From Cupriavidus nantongensis (GTDB lineage Bacteria > Pseudomonadota > Gammaproteobacteria > Burkholderiales > Burkholderiaceae): 64,000 bases of DNA. The notes under the pieces were generated by a model. That model saw only the letters and a program-made list of their open reading frames with translations. It ran no database searches and was not told where the DNA came from. Made by a program: the position numbers and the translations under genes. How positions within the stretch are numbered: position 1 is the first letter of the stretch; every line of letters starts with the position of its first letter. The stretch covers positions 868,001 through 932,000 of the forward strand of contig NZ_CP014845.1 in NCBI RefSeq assembly GCF_001598055.1, given 5' to 3'. Below are positions 48,597-57,659 of the stretch, piece by piece.

Positions 48597-48602
48597 TAGT
48601 AT
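48597..48602 (+). promoter_or_regulatory. -10 element of the uracil operon
   Basis: TAGTAT, with TTGGGG 18 bp upstream (48573-48578) as a poor -35. The RutR-like operator begins 11 bp after it, a position suited to repression. Confidence 0.45.
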
Positions 48603-48613
48603 GGAATCGTAAA

Positions 48614-48631
48614 CCTGACCGATTGGTCAGG
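48614..48631 (+). promoter_or_regulatory. RutR-like operator
   Basis: Perfect inverted repeat CCTGACC-GATT-GGTCAGG, close to the known E. coli RutR site TTGACCA-NN-TGGTCAA. It lies 25 bp before the first gene of an operon that contains a RutR-like gene. Outer arms GGAATC (48603-48608) and GATTCC (48631-48636) extend the symmetry. Confidence 0.75.
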
Positions 48632-48655
48632 ATTCCATCGGGAACCGAGGGTGTC

Positions 48656-49894
48656 ATGTCCGACCATATCGTCCTGACTTCGCACGCGCGCCGCGACAAG
48701 CCGGCCGAGCCGATCCACTGGGGCGCCCCCACGGCGGCGGAGCGTGGACCGGTGATCGCCAGCCTGGCCAATCCGGCGCAGCGCAATGTGATCGGCACCC
48801 ACGCCGGCGCCTACGCCATCTACCGTGCCCTCGCGGTCGCCTCCGGCACGCTGCAGCGCGACCACCGTCCCGACCTGACCGATACTGCGCCCGCCGAGGC
48901 CATCGGCCCGCATCCGCAGTGGGGCGACCCGGACAAGATCGTCTCGCTCGACCCGTGGGGGCACCTGGTTTCCAGCGTCTTTGCCGAACGCATCGCCGCC
49001 GGCGTCGATATCCGCCCGACCATCGCGGTGACGCGTGCGCACATCAACATGCCGGAGCTGGTCTCGGCCATCGCCGCGGGCCGGCTCAAGCCCGACGGCA
49101 ACCTGTTGCATGCCAATGGCGACGTGCGCGTGACCAAGGCTGCGGTCGACCCGGTGTGGTACCTGCCCGGCATGGCGGCCCGCTTCGGCATCAAGGAAAG
49201 CGTGCTGCGCCGCAGCCTGTTCGAACAGACCGGCGGCATGTTCCCGGAACTGGTCACGCGGCCGGACCTGAAGGTTTTCTTGCCGCCGATCGGCGGCATG
49301 ACGCTGTATTTCTTCGGCGATGTCAGCCAGCTGGGCAAGCCCGAGACCCGCGTGGCCTGCCGCGTGCACGATGAATGCAACGGATCGGATGTGTTCGGGT
49401 CAGACATCTGTACCTGCCGGCCGTACCTGGCACACGGCATCGAGGTGTGCATCGAGATGGCGCAGCAGGGTGGTGTCGGGCTGGTGGTCTACAACCGCAA
49501 GGAGGGCCGCGCGCTGGGCGAGGTGACCAAGTTCCTGGTCTACAACGCGCGCAAGCGCCAGGCGGGCGGCGACCGCGCCGAGACTTATTTTGCCCGTACC
49601 GAATGCGTGGCGGGCGTGCAGGACATGCGTTTCCAGGAGCTGATGCCGGATGTGTTCCATTGGCTGGGCATCCGCCGCATCGACCGCTGGGCGTCGATGA
49701 GCAACATGAAGCATGGCGCGCTGGTGGCGCAGGGCATCGAGGTGGTCGAGCAGGTGGCGATCCCCGAGGCGCTGATCCCCGCCGACGCCCGTGTCGAGAT
49801 CGACGCCAAGGTGGCCGCCGGCTACTTCACGCACTACACGCCGCCGGATGCGAACGAACTGGCCCTGGCAAAGGGCAGGGGGTTGAACGAATGA
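48656..49894 (+). CDS. GTP cyclohydrolase II-like protein, URC1 type
   Basis: 412 residues, longer than RibA. The C-terminal half has the zinc Cys set: CRVHDECNGSDVFGSDICTC, and VGLVVYNRKEGRALGE. The N-terminal ~180 residues are a URC-type extension. Co-occurrence with a DUF1688 (URC4) gene and a uracil phosphoribosyltransferase identifies the URC route of uracil catabolism first described in Lachancea and also found in bacteria, rather than riboflavin synthesis. Start ATG 48656. Followed by an ATGA overlap with the URC4-like gene. Confidence 0.85.
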   Translation: MSDHIVLTSHARRDKPAEPIHWGAPTAAERGPVIASLANPAQRNVIGTHAGAYAIYRALAVASGTLQRDHRPDLTDTAPAEAIGPHPQWGDPDKIVSLDPWGHLVSSVFAERIAAGVDIRPTIAVTRAHINMPELVSAIAAGRLKPDGNLLHANGDVRVTKAAVDPVWYLPGMAARFGIKESVLRRSLFEQTGGMFPELVTRPDLKVFLPPIGGMTLYFFGDVSQLGKPETRVACRVHDECNGSDVFGSDICTCRPYLAHGIEVCIEMAQQGGVGLVVYNRKEGRALGEVTKFLVYNARKRQAGGDRAETYFARTECVAGVQDMRFQELMPDVFHWLGIRRIDRWASMSNMKHGALVAQGIEVVEQVAIPEALIPADARVEIDAKVAAGYFTHYTPPDANELALAKGRGLNE

Positions 49895-51186
49895 CGAGGT
49901 ATCCCGAGGACAGTGCCGGCAACGGACGCCATGACAACGGCTGGCTCAGCCCGGTGCCCGAAGGGCATCCCGCGGCGGCGCTGCTGTGTGCCGAGGCGGT
50001 GCGCACCCATTGCGCGGCGGTCACCGAACACGTGGCCAGCGGCGCGTCCGAACTCTTCACCTGGCACCCGGACCGTGTGCATGCGATTGCCGATTACGTC
50101 GCCAGCACCATCCGGCAGCGCTATCCGGACCTGCAGGTGCCGTACCACAGCCGCTGGCGCCATTTCGAAAGCGGCGGGGCCGACCAGCGCACCGACCGCT
50201 GGCAGGTGCTGTGCGAGCGCGCCGCGCTGAGCGGTCCCGAACACCGCGAGGAGCGCGCCCGCATCGGCATCGACCTGGTGATCCCCAGCGTGCTGCTGGA
50301 TGCGGGCGCCGGGCCGGAGTGGCGCTACCGCGATCCGACCAGCGACGCGGTGCTGACGCGTTCGGAAGGACTGGGCGCGGCCAGCTTCGACCTGTTTGCG
50401 CGCGGCGGCTTTTCCGCGGCGCCGGGCGACCCGCTGCGCGCCGATGCCGAGCGCCTGCAGCGCATCGATGCCGACAGCATTGCCCATGCCTTCCAGGTGG
50501 CGCAGCACAACCCGCTGGTGGGGCTGGAAGGCCGCGCCGGGCTGCTGCGCCGGCTGGGCGAGGTGATGGACGCGACCCCGGCGCTGTTCGGCCGGCCGGC
50601 GCGGCTGGGCAACCTCTACGACTACCTGAAGGAGCACGCCGTCGGCGGCCAGCTCGATGCCGGCTTCCTGCTGCGCACCTTGCTGGTGGGCCTGGGGCCG
50701 GTGTGGCCGGGGCGCATCGTGCTCGAGGGCGTGTCGCTGGGCGACTGCTGGCGCCATCCGGCGGCGCCGGGCGGGCTGGTGCCGTTCCACAAGCTGACCC
50801 AGTGGCTGACCTATTCGCTGCTGGAGCCGCTCGAGGACGCCGGCCTGACCGTGAGCGGCCTGGATGCGCTGACCGGCCTGCCCGAGTACCGCAACGGCGG
50901 CCTGCTGTACGACTTCGAGCTGATGGTGCCGCGCGATCCCGGCTTTGCCGCCGAACCGCATGCGGTCGACGAGCCCGTCATCGTCGAATGGCGCGCGCTG
51001 ACCGTCAGCGGCCTGGACCTGGTGGCCGATTGCGTGCGCCAGGCGCTGGGGCTGGACGAAGCGCAGTTCCCGCTGGCGCGCGTGCTGGAAGGCGGCACCT
51101 GGGCTGCGGGACGGCGCATCGCCGCCAAGCGCCGGCCCGGCGGCGCGCCGCCGTTTGCCATCACCAGCGACGGCACGGTGTTCTGA
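49891..51186 (+). CDS. DUF1688 protein, URC4-like
   Basis: 431 residues, DUF1688 family, the bacterial counterpart of yeast Urc4. Soluble. Conserved blocks include [32 protein letters not shown] [28 protein letters not shown] and [13 protein letters not shown]. Needed for uracil catabolism in the URC pathway; its exact reaction is not settled. Start by ATGA overlap with the cyclohydrolase gene; the upp gene follows 55 bp later. Confidence 0.88.
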   Translation: MTRYPEDSAGNGRHDNGWLSPVPEGHPAAALLCAEAVRTHCAAVTEHVASGASELFTWHPDRVHAIADYVASTIRQRYPDLQVPYHSRWRHFESGGADQRTDRWQVLCERAALSGPEHREERARIGIDLVIPSVLLDAGAGPEWRYRDPTSDAVLTRSEGLGAASFDLFARGGFSAAPGDPLRADAERLQRIDADSIAHAFQVAQHNPLVGLEGRAGLLRRLGEVMDATPALFGRPARLGNLYDYLKEHAVGGQLDAGFLLRTLLVGLGPVWPGRIVLEGVSLGDCWRHPAAPGGLVPFHKLTQWLTYSLLEPLEDAGLTVSGLDALTGLPEYRNGGLLYDFELMVPRDPGFAAEPHAVDEPVIVEWRALTVSGLDLVADCVRQALGLDEAQFPLARVLEGGTWAAGRRIAAKRRPGGAPPFAITSDGTVF

Positions 51187-51241
51187 AGGCGCCGCCTTCA
51201 GGCAGGGAAGGCTTGTGCAACGTGGTTTCAGGAGCGTCACC

Positions 51242-51937
51242 ATGAACGACATGACCGCTGTTCCCGCAGTCGAGGCGCGCACGCCGGACCCCGCCGACCC
51301 TGCCAGCCTGTCCGGCGTGATGGTGGTCGACCATCCGCTGGTGCAGCACAAGGTCACGCTGGTGCGCAGCGAGGAGACCACCACCGACAACTTCCGCCGC
51401 CTGGTGCGCGAGATCAGCCAGCTGCTGACCTACGAGGCCACGCGCGACCTGGCGATGGAGACCATCGCCATCCGCACGCCGATCGCGGCCACGCAGTCGC
51501 GGGTGCTGTCCGGCAAGAAGCTGTGCCTGGTATCGATCCTGCGCGCGGGCAACGGCTTTATCGACGGCATGCTCGATCTGCTGCCGGCGGCGCGCGTCGG
51601 CCATATCGGCCTGTACCGCGATCCCGAGACGCTGGAGCCGATCGAGTATTACTTCAAGATGCCCGAGGACATCCAGGAGCGCATGGTGATCGTGGTCGAC
51701 CCGATGCTGGCCACCGGCAATTCGGCCATCGCGGCGCTGAACCGGCTCAAGGAGGCCGGCGTCACCACCATGAAGTATGTGTGCCTGATCGCCTCGCGCC
51801 CGGGCCTGCGCGCGCTGCGCACCGCGCATCCTGACGTCGGCATCGTCACCGCGGCCATCGACGACACCCTCAACGAGCACGGCTATATCGTGCCCGGCCT
51901 GGGCGACGCCGGCGACCGCCTGTACGGCACGCGCTGA
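51242..51937 (+). CDS. upp: Uracil phosphoribosyltransferase
   Basis: Converts uracil and PRPP to UMP; 231 residues, with a ~20-residue N-terminal extension over E. coli Upp. PRPP-binding motif [14 protein letters not shown], and the uracil-binding C-terminus ending [16 protein letters not shown]. Start ATG 51242 with AGGAG upstream. In the URC pathway (URC6 role) UMP formation is part of the degradation route. Its stop shares one base with the tetR start. Confidence 0.94.
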   Translation: MNDMTAVPAVEARTPDPADPASLSGVMVVDHPLVQHKVTLVRSEETTTDNFRRLVREISQLLTYEATRDLAMETIAIRTPIAATQSRVLSGKKLCLVSILRAGNGFIDGMLDLLPAARVGHIGLYRDPETLEPIEYYFKMPEDIQERMVIVVDPMLATGNSAIAALNRLKEAGVTTMKYVCLIASRPGLRALRTAHPDVGIVTAAIDDTLNEHGYIVPGLGDAGDRLYGTR

Positions 51938-52617
51938 TGGACTCGCGCGCCGGCCTTGCGCCGACACTGCGCGCACCGCCCGCGCGCGCGGCCGCGGGCG
52001 GCCGCATCCGGCAGGAGAACCAGGCCATGATCCTGCGCGCGGCCGAGCACGTGTTCGCGCGCGCCGGGTTTGCCGGCGCCACCATGGCGGAGATCGCCAT
52101 GCGCGCGGGCGTGCCCAAGTCGAACCTGCATTACTACTTCCGCACCAAGCAGGCGCTGTACCGCGCGGTGCTGGCGCACACGCTGCAGCTGTGGCTGTCG
52201 GAAGCCGACGTGATCCGCGCCGAGTTGCCGCCGCAGGTCGCGCTGGAGCAGTACATCCGCGCCAAGATGCGGCTGTCGGCCAGCCATCCGGATGCGTCGC
52301 GGGTATTCGCCAACGAGCTGCTGCACGGCGCGCCCGAGATCGGCGAGGTGCTGCGCCACGCCCTGCGCGAACTGGTGTCGCGCAAGGCCGCGGTGGTGCA
52401 GCAGTGGATCGACCGCGGCCAGATGGCGCCGGTCGATCCGCAGCACCTGTTCTTCACCATCTGGGCCGCCACGCAGACCTACGCGGACTTTGAATCGCAG
52501 GTCTGCGCGGTGCTGGGGATCAGTCGGCTGCAGCCGCAGGACTATGCGCACGCCACCGAGCATGTGGTGGTGATGCTGCTGCGCGGCTGCGGCCTGGCGC
52601 CGGTGCCGCTGGCCTGA
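51937..52617 (+). CDS. rutR: TetR-family regulator, RutR-like
   Basis: 226 residues. The first ~25 are extra and Arg/Ala-rich; HTH at ~30-75 (TMAEIAMRAGVPKSNLHYYF) matches RutR, as does the C-terminal domain with LRLSASHPDASRVFANEL-like segment LSASHPDASRVFANELLHG. In E. coli RutR senses uracil. Placement in the uracil operon and the matching palindrome at 48614-48631 support control of this operon. Start overlaps the upp stop by one base. Confidence 0.85.
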   Translation: MDSRAGLAPTLRAPPARAAAGGRIRQENQAMILRAAEHVFARAGFAGATMAEIAMRAGVPKSNLHYYFRTKQALYRAVLAHTLQLWLSEADVIRAELPPQVALEQYIRAKMRLSASHPDASRVFANELLHGAPEIGEVLRHALRELVSRKAAVVQQWIDRGQMAPVDPQHLFFTIWAATQTYADFESQVCAVLGISRLQPQDYAHATEHVVVMLLRGCGLAPVPLA

Positions 52618-52649
52618 ACTCACGCATACCGGATATCGCGACACGACCC

Positions 52650-53936
52650 ATGCTCGACCTGATCCTGCGGCATTGCAACCTGCCCGACGGGCGCACCGGC
52701 ATCGACATCGGCATTGCCGACGGCCGCATCGCCGCGGTCGAGCCGGCCCTGGCCGCGCGTGCGGGCGAAGAGATCGATGCCGCCGGCCAGCTGGTAACGC
52801 CGCCGTTCGTCGATGCGCACTTCCATATGGACTCGACGCTGTCGTACGGGCTGCCGCGCGTGAACCAGTCGGGCACGCTGCTGGAGGGCATTGCGCTGTG
52901 GGGCGAACTGAAGCCGCTGCTGACGCAGGAGGCCATCGTCGAGCGCGCGCTTGCCTATTGCGACTGGGCCGTGGCGCGCGGCCTGCTGGCGATCCGCTCG
53001 CATGTGGATGTGTGCGATCCGCGCCTGCTGGCGATCGAGGCGCTGCTGCACGTGCGCGAACGCGTGCGGCCCTACCTGGACCTGCAGCTGGTGGCGTTCC
53101 CGCAGGACGGCGTGCTGCGCGCGCCCGGCGCGCTCACCAACCTGAAGCGCGCGCTGGAGCTGGGCGTCGACGTGGTCGGCGGCATTCCGCATTTCGAGCG
53201 CACCATGGCGCAGGGGGCGGAGTCGGTGCGGCTGCTGTGCGAGCTGGCGGCGGAACGGGGCCTGCGCGTCGACATGCATTGCGACGAAAGCGACGATCCG
53301 CTGTCGCGCCATATCGAGACCCTGGCCAGCGAAACCGTACGGCTGGGCCTGCAGGGCAGGGTGGCGGGATCGCACCTGACGTCGATGCATTCGATGGACA
53401 ACTACTACGTGTCCAAGCTGATCCCGCTGATGCGCGAGGCCGGCGTCGCGGCGATCGCCAATCCGCTGATCAACATCACGCTGCAGGGGCGGCACGATAC
53501 CTACCCCCGGCGCCGCGGCATGACGCGCGTGCCCGAGCTGATGGCGGCGGGCGTGCCAGTGGCGTTCGGCCACGATTGCGTGATGGACCCGTGGTACGGC
53601 CTGGGCTCCGGCGACATGCTGGAAGTGGCGCACATGGGCCTGCATGTAGCGCAGATGACCGGGCAGGAGGCGATGCGCGCCTGCTTCGACGCGGTCACAG
53701 CCACGCCGGCGCGCATCCTCGGGCTGGACGGCTATGGCCTGGCGCCGGGCTGCCGCGCCGACCTGGTGCTGCTGCAGGCGCGCGATCCGGTCGAGGCGAT
53801 CCGGCTGCGCGCCACGCGCCTGCGCGTGCTGCGCGCCGGCAAGACCATTGCCACCATGCCGGCGGCAACCGCGGCGCTGGCGCTGCCGGGACGGCCGGCG
53901 CAGGTGGATTTCCGGCGCGGCGGCGGTGCGGCATAG
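52650..53936 (+). CDS. codA: Cytosine deaminase
   Basis: Metal-dependent amidohydrolase of 428 residues, cytosine to uracil plus ammonia. Motifs: VDAHFHMDSTLS (metal His pair), RSHVDVCD, DMHCDESDDP, SHLTSMHSMD and GHDCVMDPWY with the catalytic Asp. Follows the rutR-like gene by 32 bp and is probably co-transcribed, feeding uracil to the URC enzymes. No cytosine permease gene is nearby. Confidence 0.93.
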   Translation: MLDLILRHCNLPDGRTGIDIGIADGRIAAVEPALAARAGEEIDAAGQLVTPPFVDAHFHMDSTLSYGLPRVNQSGTLLEGIALWGELKPLLTQEAIVERALAYCDWAVARGLLAIRSHVDVCDPRLLAIEALLHVRERVRPYLDLQLVAFPQDGVLRAPGALTNLKRALELGVDVVGGIPHFERTMAQGAESVRLLCELAAERGLRVDMHCDESDDPLSRHIETLASETVRLGLQGRVAGSHLTSMHSMDNYYVSKLIPLMREAGVAAIANPLINITLQGRHDTYPRRRGMTRVPELMAAGVPVAFGHDCVMDPWYGLGSGDMLEVAHMGLHVAQMTGQEAMRACFDAVTATPARILGLDGYGLAPGCRADLVLLQARDPVEAIRLRATRLRVLRAGKTIATMPAATAALALPGRPAQVDFRRGGGAA

Positions 53937-53964
53937 CCGGCACAAAGTTTTTTGCAGGCGGGTG

Positions 53965-53993
53965 TTGACAGTACCCGCTGCACTCGGCATAAT
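53965..53993 (+). promoter_or_regulatory. Promoter of tRNA-Leu
   Basis: TTGACA (53965-53970) and CATAAT (53988-53993), spacing 17 bp, 43 bp before the tRNA 5' end. One of the best sigma-70 matches in the window. Confidence 0.8.
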
Positions 53994-54035
53994 TTCGTTC
54001 TTCGCATCGCAGCAGCAATAACGCAGCGAAACGAA

Positions 54036-54122
54036 GCCCAGATGGCGGAATTGGTAGACGCACTAGGTTCAGGTCCTAGCGGTGGCAACACTGTGGAGGT
54101 TCGAGTCCTCTTCTGGGCACCA
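54036..54122 (+). tRNA. tRNA-Leu(CAG)
   Basis: 87 nt with encoded CCA. Acceptor stem GCCCAGA / TCTGGGC, anticodon arm CTAGG-TTCAGGT-CCTAG with anticodon CAG, long variable arm as expected for leucine, and T-loop GTTCGAG. Followed by a strong terminator. Confidence 0.97.
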
Positions 54123-54130
54123 AAATTCGG

Positions 54131-54154
54131 AAAGGCTCGCGCAAGCGAGCCTTT
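54131..54154 (+). terminator. Terminator after tRNA-Leu
   Basis: Perfect 10-bp stem AAAGGCTCGC / GCGAGCCTTT with a GCAA tetraloop, 8 bp after the tRNA. A second smaller hairpin with seven T residues follows at 54187-54209. Confidence 0.85.
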
Positions 54155-54186
54155 CTTCGTTTCAGGCCATGCTCCATGGCAACCAC

Positions 54187-54209
54187 GTCCGCGCAAGCGG
54201 GCTTTTTTT
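54187..54209 (+). terminator. Second terminator downstream of tRNA-Leu
   Basis: Six-pair stem GTCCGC / GCGGGC with GCAA loop, followed by TTTTTTT. Acts as back-up to the hairpin at 54131. Confidence 0.7.
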
Positions 54210-54526
54210 GTCCGTAGCTTTCGGACATTGCGGGCATTGCCCGGACCGGCGGTTCAACGTGCCGGCATCCCGTCTGTCGCGACCTTATCCGCATGGCCGC
54301 GGCCAGGCCGTCATCGCAGACGCAGCTCGTGCCCCTGTCGGGCGATCGTGGGCGATCGCGAGCGATTGCCGGCGCTTGCGGGTGGCAGCGTGTCGACGGC
54401 CTCGAGCCTGCCTGCAGGCATGCGCGGGCGCGCGCAGCCGAACATACGCGGCTAACGCTGGCGGGGCAATTGACCTATGCTCAAGCTCATCGGGCAGGCA
54501 TTGATAACGTCCCGAAGGTGGTTGCC
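54210..54526. other. Intergenic region before the exported beta-rich protein
   Basis: About 320 bp. The reading frame of the downstream gene stays open through here but shows no signal peptide or family features, so I treat it as non-coding leader. No repeat or RNA gene seen. Confidence 0.4.
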
Positions 54527-55450
54527 ATGACTGTGGTCTTGTCATCATCGAGAGAGAGGGAGGCGGGCACGAACCGCGGATGGCACGGCTGTGCCGCGCA
54601 TCCCGGCATCGTCCACCATCACCTGCATTACTGCGCGCTGCTGGCCATGCTGATGTGTGCGCTGGCCCACGCAGACGAAGCCTTGCCGGATTTCCACGGC
54701 GCTCCCGGCGCTGATCCGCCGCTGCAGGCAAGCCTGGCAGGAGCGCAACCGGCCGATCCGGCGGAGCCCGCGCAGGTTTCCGGCCTGCTGGCCGACGGCA
54801 CCGAGGCGAGCGGCTGGATGGTCCAGCCCGTGGAGCCGGTGGTAGTCGAATACGCGGCGGTGTCCGCGCCATCCCCATCTTCTTCCGCATTGCCGCGCGC
54901 GCTCGGCGCCGGGCCCGATGACGATGCCCCGGGCCTCGCCGCCGCAGACCGCGAGACCGCAGCCCTGCCCGAACGGGCGCGCCGGTTATCGCTGCATCTC
55001 GATGACATCACCACCGCCAGCGGCTTTGCCGACAACCGCGTGCGCACCATGGCGCTGGCGGTCGATGCGGTAGTGCCGCGTGCCGGCGGGCTGACCATCC
55101 AGCCGCGGCTGCAGCTGGCCTACCAGCCCGGCACCAGCGCGGACCCGAACAAGCTGGCGCAGGCCATGCCCGGCGATGCCAGCGCCACCGGCATCGGCGT
55201 GCGCCTGTACGGCGCGCAGCCGACGCGGCTGGCCGGCATCTATCCGTTCGTCGAAGCCGACTGGTGGCAGGAGAGCCGCAAGCAGGTCATCAATATCAAC
55301 GGCACCAAGATCGATGCCGACCTGCTGCGCGGACTGTTCTCGTTCAATATCGGCGCGCATGGCAATACCAAGACCGGCGTCAAGCTGTGGTTCAAGGTCA
55401 GGGCGGGGCGCAACCCGAGCGGCACCGTCGGCGCGCGCTATCGGTGGTAG
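54527..55450 (+). CDS. Exported protein with beta-barrel-like C-terminus
   Basis: About 307 residues. Internal hydrophobic export signal at ~30-50 (LLAMLMCALAHA), so the true start may be a later ATG. Then a Pro/Ala-rich linker (~50-150) and a C-terminal ~165 residues of alternating strands: IYPFVEADWWQESRKQ, GVKLWFKVRAGRNPSGTVG, ending in RYRW. A terminal aromatic residue and amphipathic strands suggest an outer-membrane barrel or NfrA/BcsC-type C-terminal module. Function unknown. It is followed by a strong terminator. Confidence 0.6.
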   Translation: MTVVLSSSREREAGTNRGWHGCAAHPGIVHHHLHYCALLAMLMCALAHADEALPDFHGAPGADPPLQASLAGAQPADPAEPAQVSGLLADGTEASGWMVQPVEPVVVEYAAVSAPSPSSSALPRALGAGPDDDAPGLAAADRETAALPERARRLSLHLDDITTASGFADNRVRTMALAVDAVVPRAGGLTIQPRLQLAYQPGTSADPNKLAQAMPGDASATGIGVRLYGAQPTRLAGIYPFVEADWWQESRKQVININGTKIDADLLRGLFSFNIGAHGNTKTGVKLWFKVRAGRNPSGTVGARYRW

Positions 55451-55489
55451 GGCTGGTGGGGGCAGTCGCGCGCAAGGCGCGCGGCAACA

Positions 55490-55521
55490 AAAAAGGGCTT
55501 CCGTTTCCGGAAGCCCTTTTT
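55490..55521. terminator. Bidirectional terminator
   Basis: Stem AAAAGGGCTTCCG / CGGAAGCCCTTTT with loop TTTC, between the convergent exported-protein gene and tRNA-Arg; A and T tracts on both sides. Confidence 0.9.
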
Positions 55522-55534
55522 CTTTCTGCATAGG

Positions 55535-55611
55535 TGGCGCGGCTGGCAGGATTCGAACCCACGACCCCTTGGTTCGTAGCCAAGTACTCTATCCAACTGA
55601 GCTACAGCCGC
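55535..55611 (-). tRNA. tRNA-Arg(ACG)
   Basis: 77 nt with encoded CCA. Read on the minus strand: acceptor GCGGCTG / CAGCCGC, anticodon arm CTTGG-CTACGAA-CCAAG with anticodon ACG, T-loop GTTCGAA. The A at position 34 needs deamination to inosine by TadA (known for bacterial tRNA-Arg). Confidence 0.97.
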
Positions 55612-55625
55612 ACACGAGAGGCGCA

Positions 55626-55653
55626 ATTGTATCGCAATTATTGAATTGCGCAA
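55626..55653 (-). promoter_or_regulatory. Promoter of tRNA-Arg
   Basis: On the minus strand TTGCGC (55653-55648), 16-bp spacer, TACAAT (55631-55626), ending 14 bp before the tRNA 5' end. Confidence 0.6.
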
Positions 55654-55703
55654 GCCCCCTGCCGAAAAATCTTCAACGGCCGCTTATAGCTCCAACCCGA
55701 GCC

Positions 55704-57401
55704 TCAACCCGCGGCTTCCGACCAGACGCCATCCGCCTCGCGCGCCTTGCCTTCGTCGCGCAGCTTGATCAGGTGCGCCAGCAGCGAACGCTGCGCCACC
55801 GGGTGCATGCGCGGTGGCACATCGTCATAGACGCGCAGCACCAGTTCGCCGAGCGCGGCCGGGCCGAGTTCGCGCAACGCGCCGGCGACCTTGGCCTCGC
55901 GCTGCAGGCGGTGCCGCACCAGGATGCGGATCGCATCCTGCGGGCGCGCGATCAGGAACCCGTGTCCCGGCGCCAGCCACTCCAGGTCTTCTTCCTGCAG
56001 CGCCGCGAGCGAGTCGAGGTAGGCGCGCATGTCGCCATCGGGCGGGCCGATCACCACTGTCGATCCCTGCATCACGTGGTCGCCGGTGAACAGCGTCTTT
56101 TCTTCCTCGAGCAGGTAGCAGAGATGGTTGGACGCATGGCCGGGCGTGTGGCAGACCCGCAGCGTGCAATCGTCGGCCAGCGCCAGGCGTTCGCCGTGCC
56201 GCAGTTCGCGCTGCGGCGCGAAGCTGGGGTCCTGCCAGGGGCCGGCGGGTGCGGCGCGTCCCAGCACGGTGGCGCCGGTGGCGGCCTGCAATGCCGCCGC
56301 TGCGGGCGAATGGTCCAGGTGTGTATGCGTGGCGAGGATCCAGCGGATCGGGCCGGGCGCCGCTTCGAGGATGGCGCGCACATGTTCGCCATCGTCGGGG
56401 CCCGGATCGATCACGGCCCATTCGTTGCGCGCGCCGCCGCCGACCAGGTAGGTGTTGGTGCCCGGGCCGGTCATCACGCTGCCATTGTTGGCCGTGACGC
56501 GCCACACGCGCTGCGACAACTGCACCGGCACGCCGGGCGCCAGCTCGTAGCGGCCGTGCACCTTGCCGTCGGGATCGATGCGGCCGATCTCGGCGTAGCA
56601 AGGCTCGTTCGGCATCACCGGGCGCACGCCCGCGGCGCCGGTGGCGAGGCGCGGCATGATGCAGGCGATGCCGCGCAACTGCGAGAAATACGCAAAGCAG
56701 GCCGCGGCGCTCTCGAACTGCGCGATCGAGCCCAGCGTGCGGCGCGTGACATGCATCATCGGCAGGCCGCTGGCCGGGTCGGCGGCCTCGGCCGGGCGCA
56801 CCCAGCGGTGCTCGACGATCTCGGTGCCGTCGGGCACGGGCAGCTGGCCCTCCGGAGCGATGGCGACGAAGAAGCGGGTGTCGAAGCGCTTGGGCAGGCC
56901 GGGCGGCGTCAGCCAGTAGCTGTGATAGGCCAGCCGGTCCGCCGCCAGGCGCAGGCCCAGCTGCTCGCAGGCGTGGGCCAGTCCGGGGCCGCCGCGCTGC
57001 ACGGCCTCGCGCAGCAGCGCCTGCTGCGCGGCATCCAGTTCGTGCGGCGAGCGCAGGCGTCCCTGATGATCGCAGGCGAACAGCAGGCCGGCCTCTTCGA
57101 AACATTCGCGCACCGCGGCGAGGTAGAAGTCCAGACCGCTGGCCGGCAGGCCCAGGCGCTCGCTGGCAATCGCGTCATCGAGGCCGTGCGCGTGCGCGTG
57201 CAGGTGCCGGTCTTGCGCATCGAGGGTGCCGCCGGGGAAAACGTAGGCGCCGCTGCTGCGGTCGTTGGCGCGTTCGACGCGGCGCACCAGCAGCACTTCC
57301 ATGCCGGCGGGCGCGTCGCGCACCACCAGCAGGCTGGCGGCCGTACGCAGCAGCGGGGTGGGAGTGGCGGGGCGGTTGCCGCTTGTCTCTGTGGTTGTCA
57401 T
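55704..57401 (-). CDS. NUDIX hydrolase-metallo-beta-lactamase fusion
   Basis: 565 residues, two domains. Residues ~15-260 are NUDIX-like, with VFPGGTLDAQD and later AAVRECFEEAGLLF in place of the classic box, a long insert between them as in NUDT19-type hydrolases. Residues ~280-565 are a metallo-beta-lactamase fold: THTHLDHSPAAAAL (zinc His/Asp), HTPGHASNHLCY, LFTGDHVM and APGHG, followed by a LACTB2-like helical tail. Possible roles are hydrolysis of a CoA- or nucleotide-linked compound and of a thioester or RNA; neither is proven. Monocistronic, minus strand. Confidence 0.85.
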   Translation of the reverse strand: MTTTETSGNRPATPTPLLRTAASLLVVRDAPAGMEVLLVRRVERANDRSSGAYVFPGGTLDAQDRHLHAHAHGLDDAIASERLGLPASGLDFYLAAVRECFEEAGLLFACDHQGRLRSPHELDAAQQALLREAVQRGGPGLAHACEQLGLRLAADRLAYHSYWLTPPGLPKRFDTRFFVAIAPEGQLPVPDGTEIVEHRWVRPAEAADPASGLPMMHVTRRTLGSIAQFESAAACFAYFSQLRGIACIMPRLATGAAGVRPVMPNEPCYAEIGRIDPDGKVHGRYELAPGVPVQLSQRVWRVTANNGSVMTGPGTNTYLVGGGARNEWAVIDPGPDDGEHVRAILEAAPGPIRWILATHTHLDHSPAAAALQAATGATVLGRAAPAGPWQDPSFAPQRELRHGERLALADDCTLRVCHTPGHASNHLCYLLEEEKTLFTGDHVMQGSTVVIGPPDGDMRAYLDSLAALQEEDLEWLAPGHGFLIARPQDAIRILVRHRLQREAKVAGALRELGPAALGELVLRVYDDVPPRMHPVAQRSLLAHLIKLRDEGKAREADGVWSEAAG

Positions 57402-57659
57402 TGTGTCGGCATCGTGGTTGTACGCGCGGCGCGCCGGGGGCAGGGCAAGGCAGGGCAGGGCGCGGCCGCGTGCGCTAGTTTAGCCGCGTTCGCGGATTCG
57501 CAAGTCCGGGGAATCCCGGCGCCGCGGCCGCTGCACGGTCCACGGGACCGGAGCGCGCGAGCGGGCCGGCTTTGGCTTTTCCGGCTACAGGCAGTAACCT
57601 GATAGCTCCGCTTCACTTTCCGGAGCGCCCCGCCGGCGCTCCCATCGGAGGAGGTCCGC

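Noticed and set aside
48390..48655. FMN riboswitch in front of a GTP cyclohydrolase II gene
   Set aside because: No RFN-like conserved segments; a RutR-type palindrome and the URC context explain the region better.
48656..49894. ribA of riboflavin synthesis
   Set aside because: The protein has a long N-terminal extension and is coupled to DUF1688 and upp genes, the URC pattern; no other rib genes are present.
54036..55611. Integrative element between the two tRNA genes
   Set aside because: No integrase, no direct repeat of a tRNA 3' end, only one gene in between.
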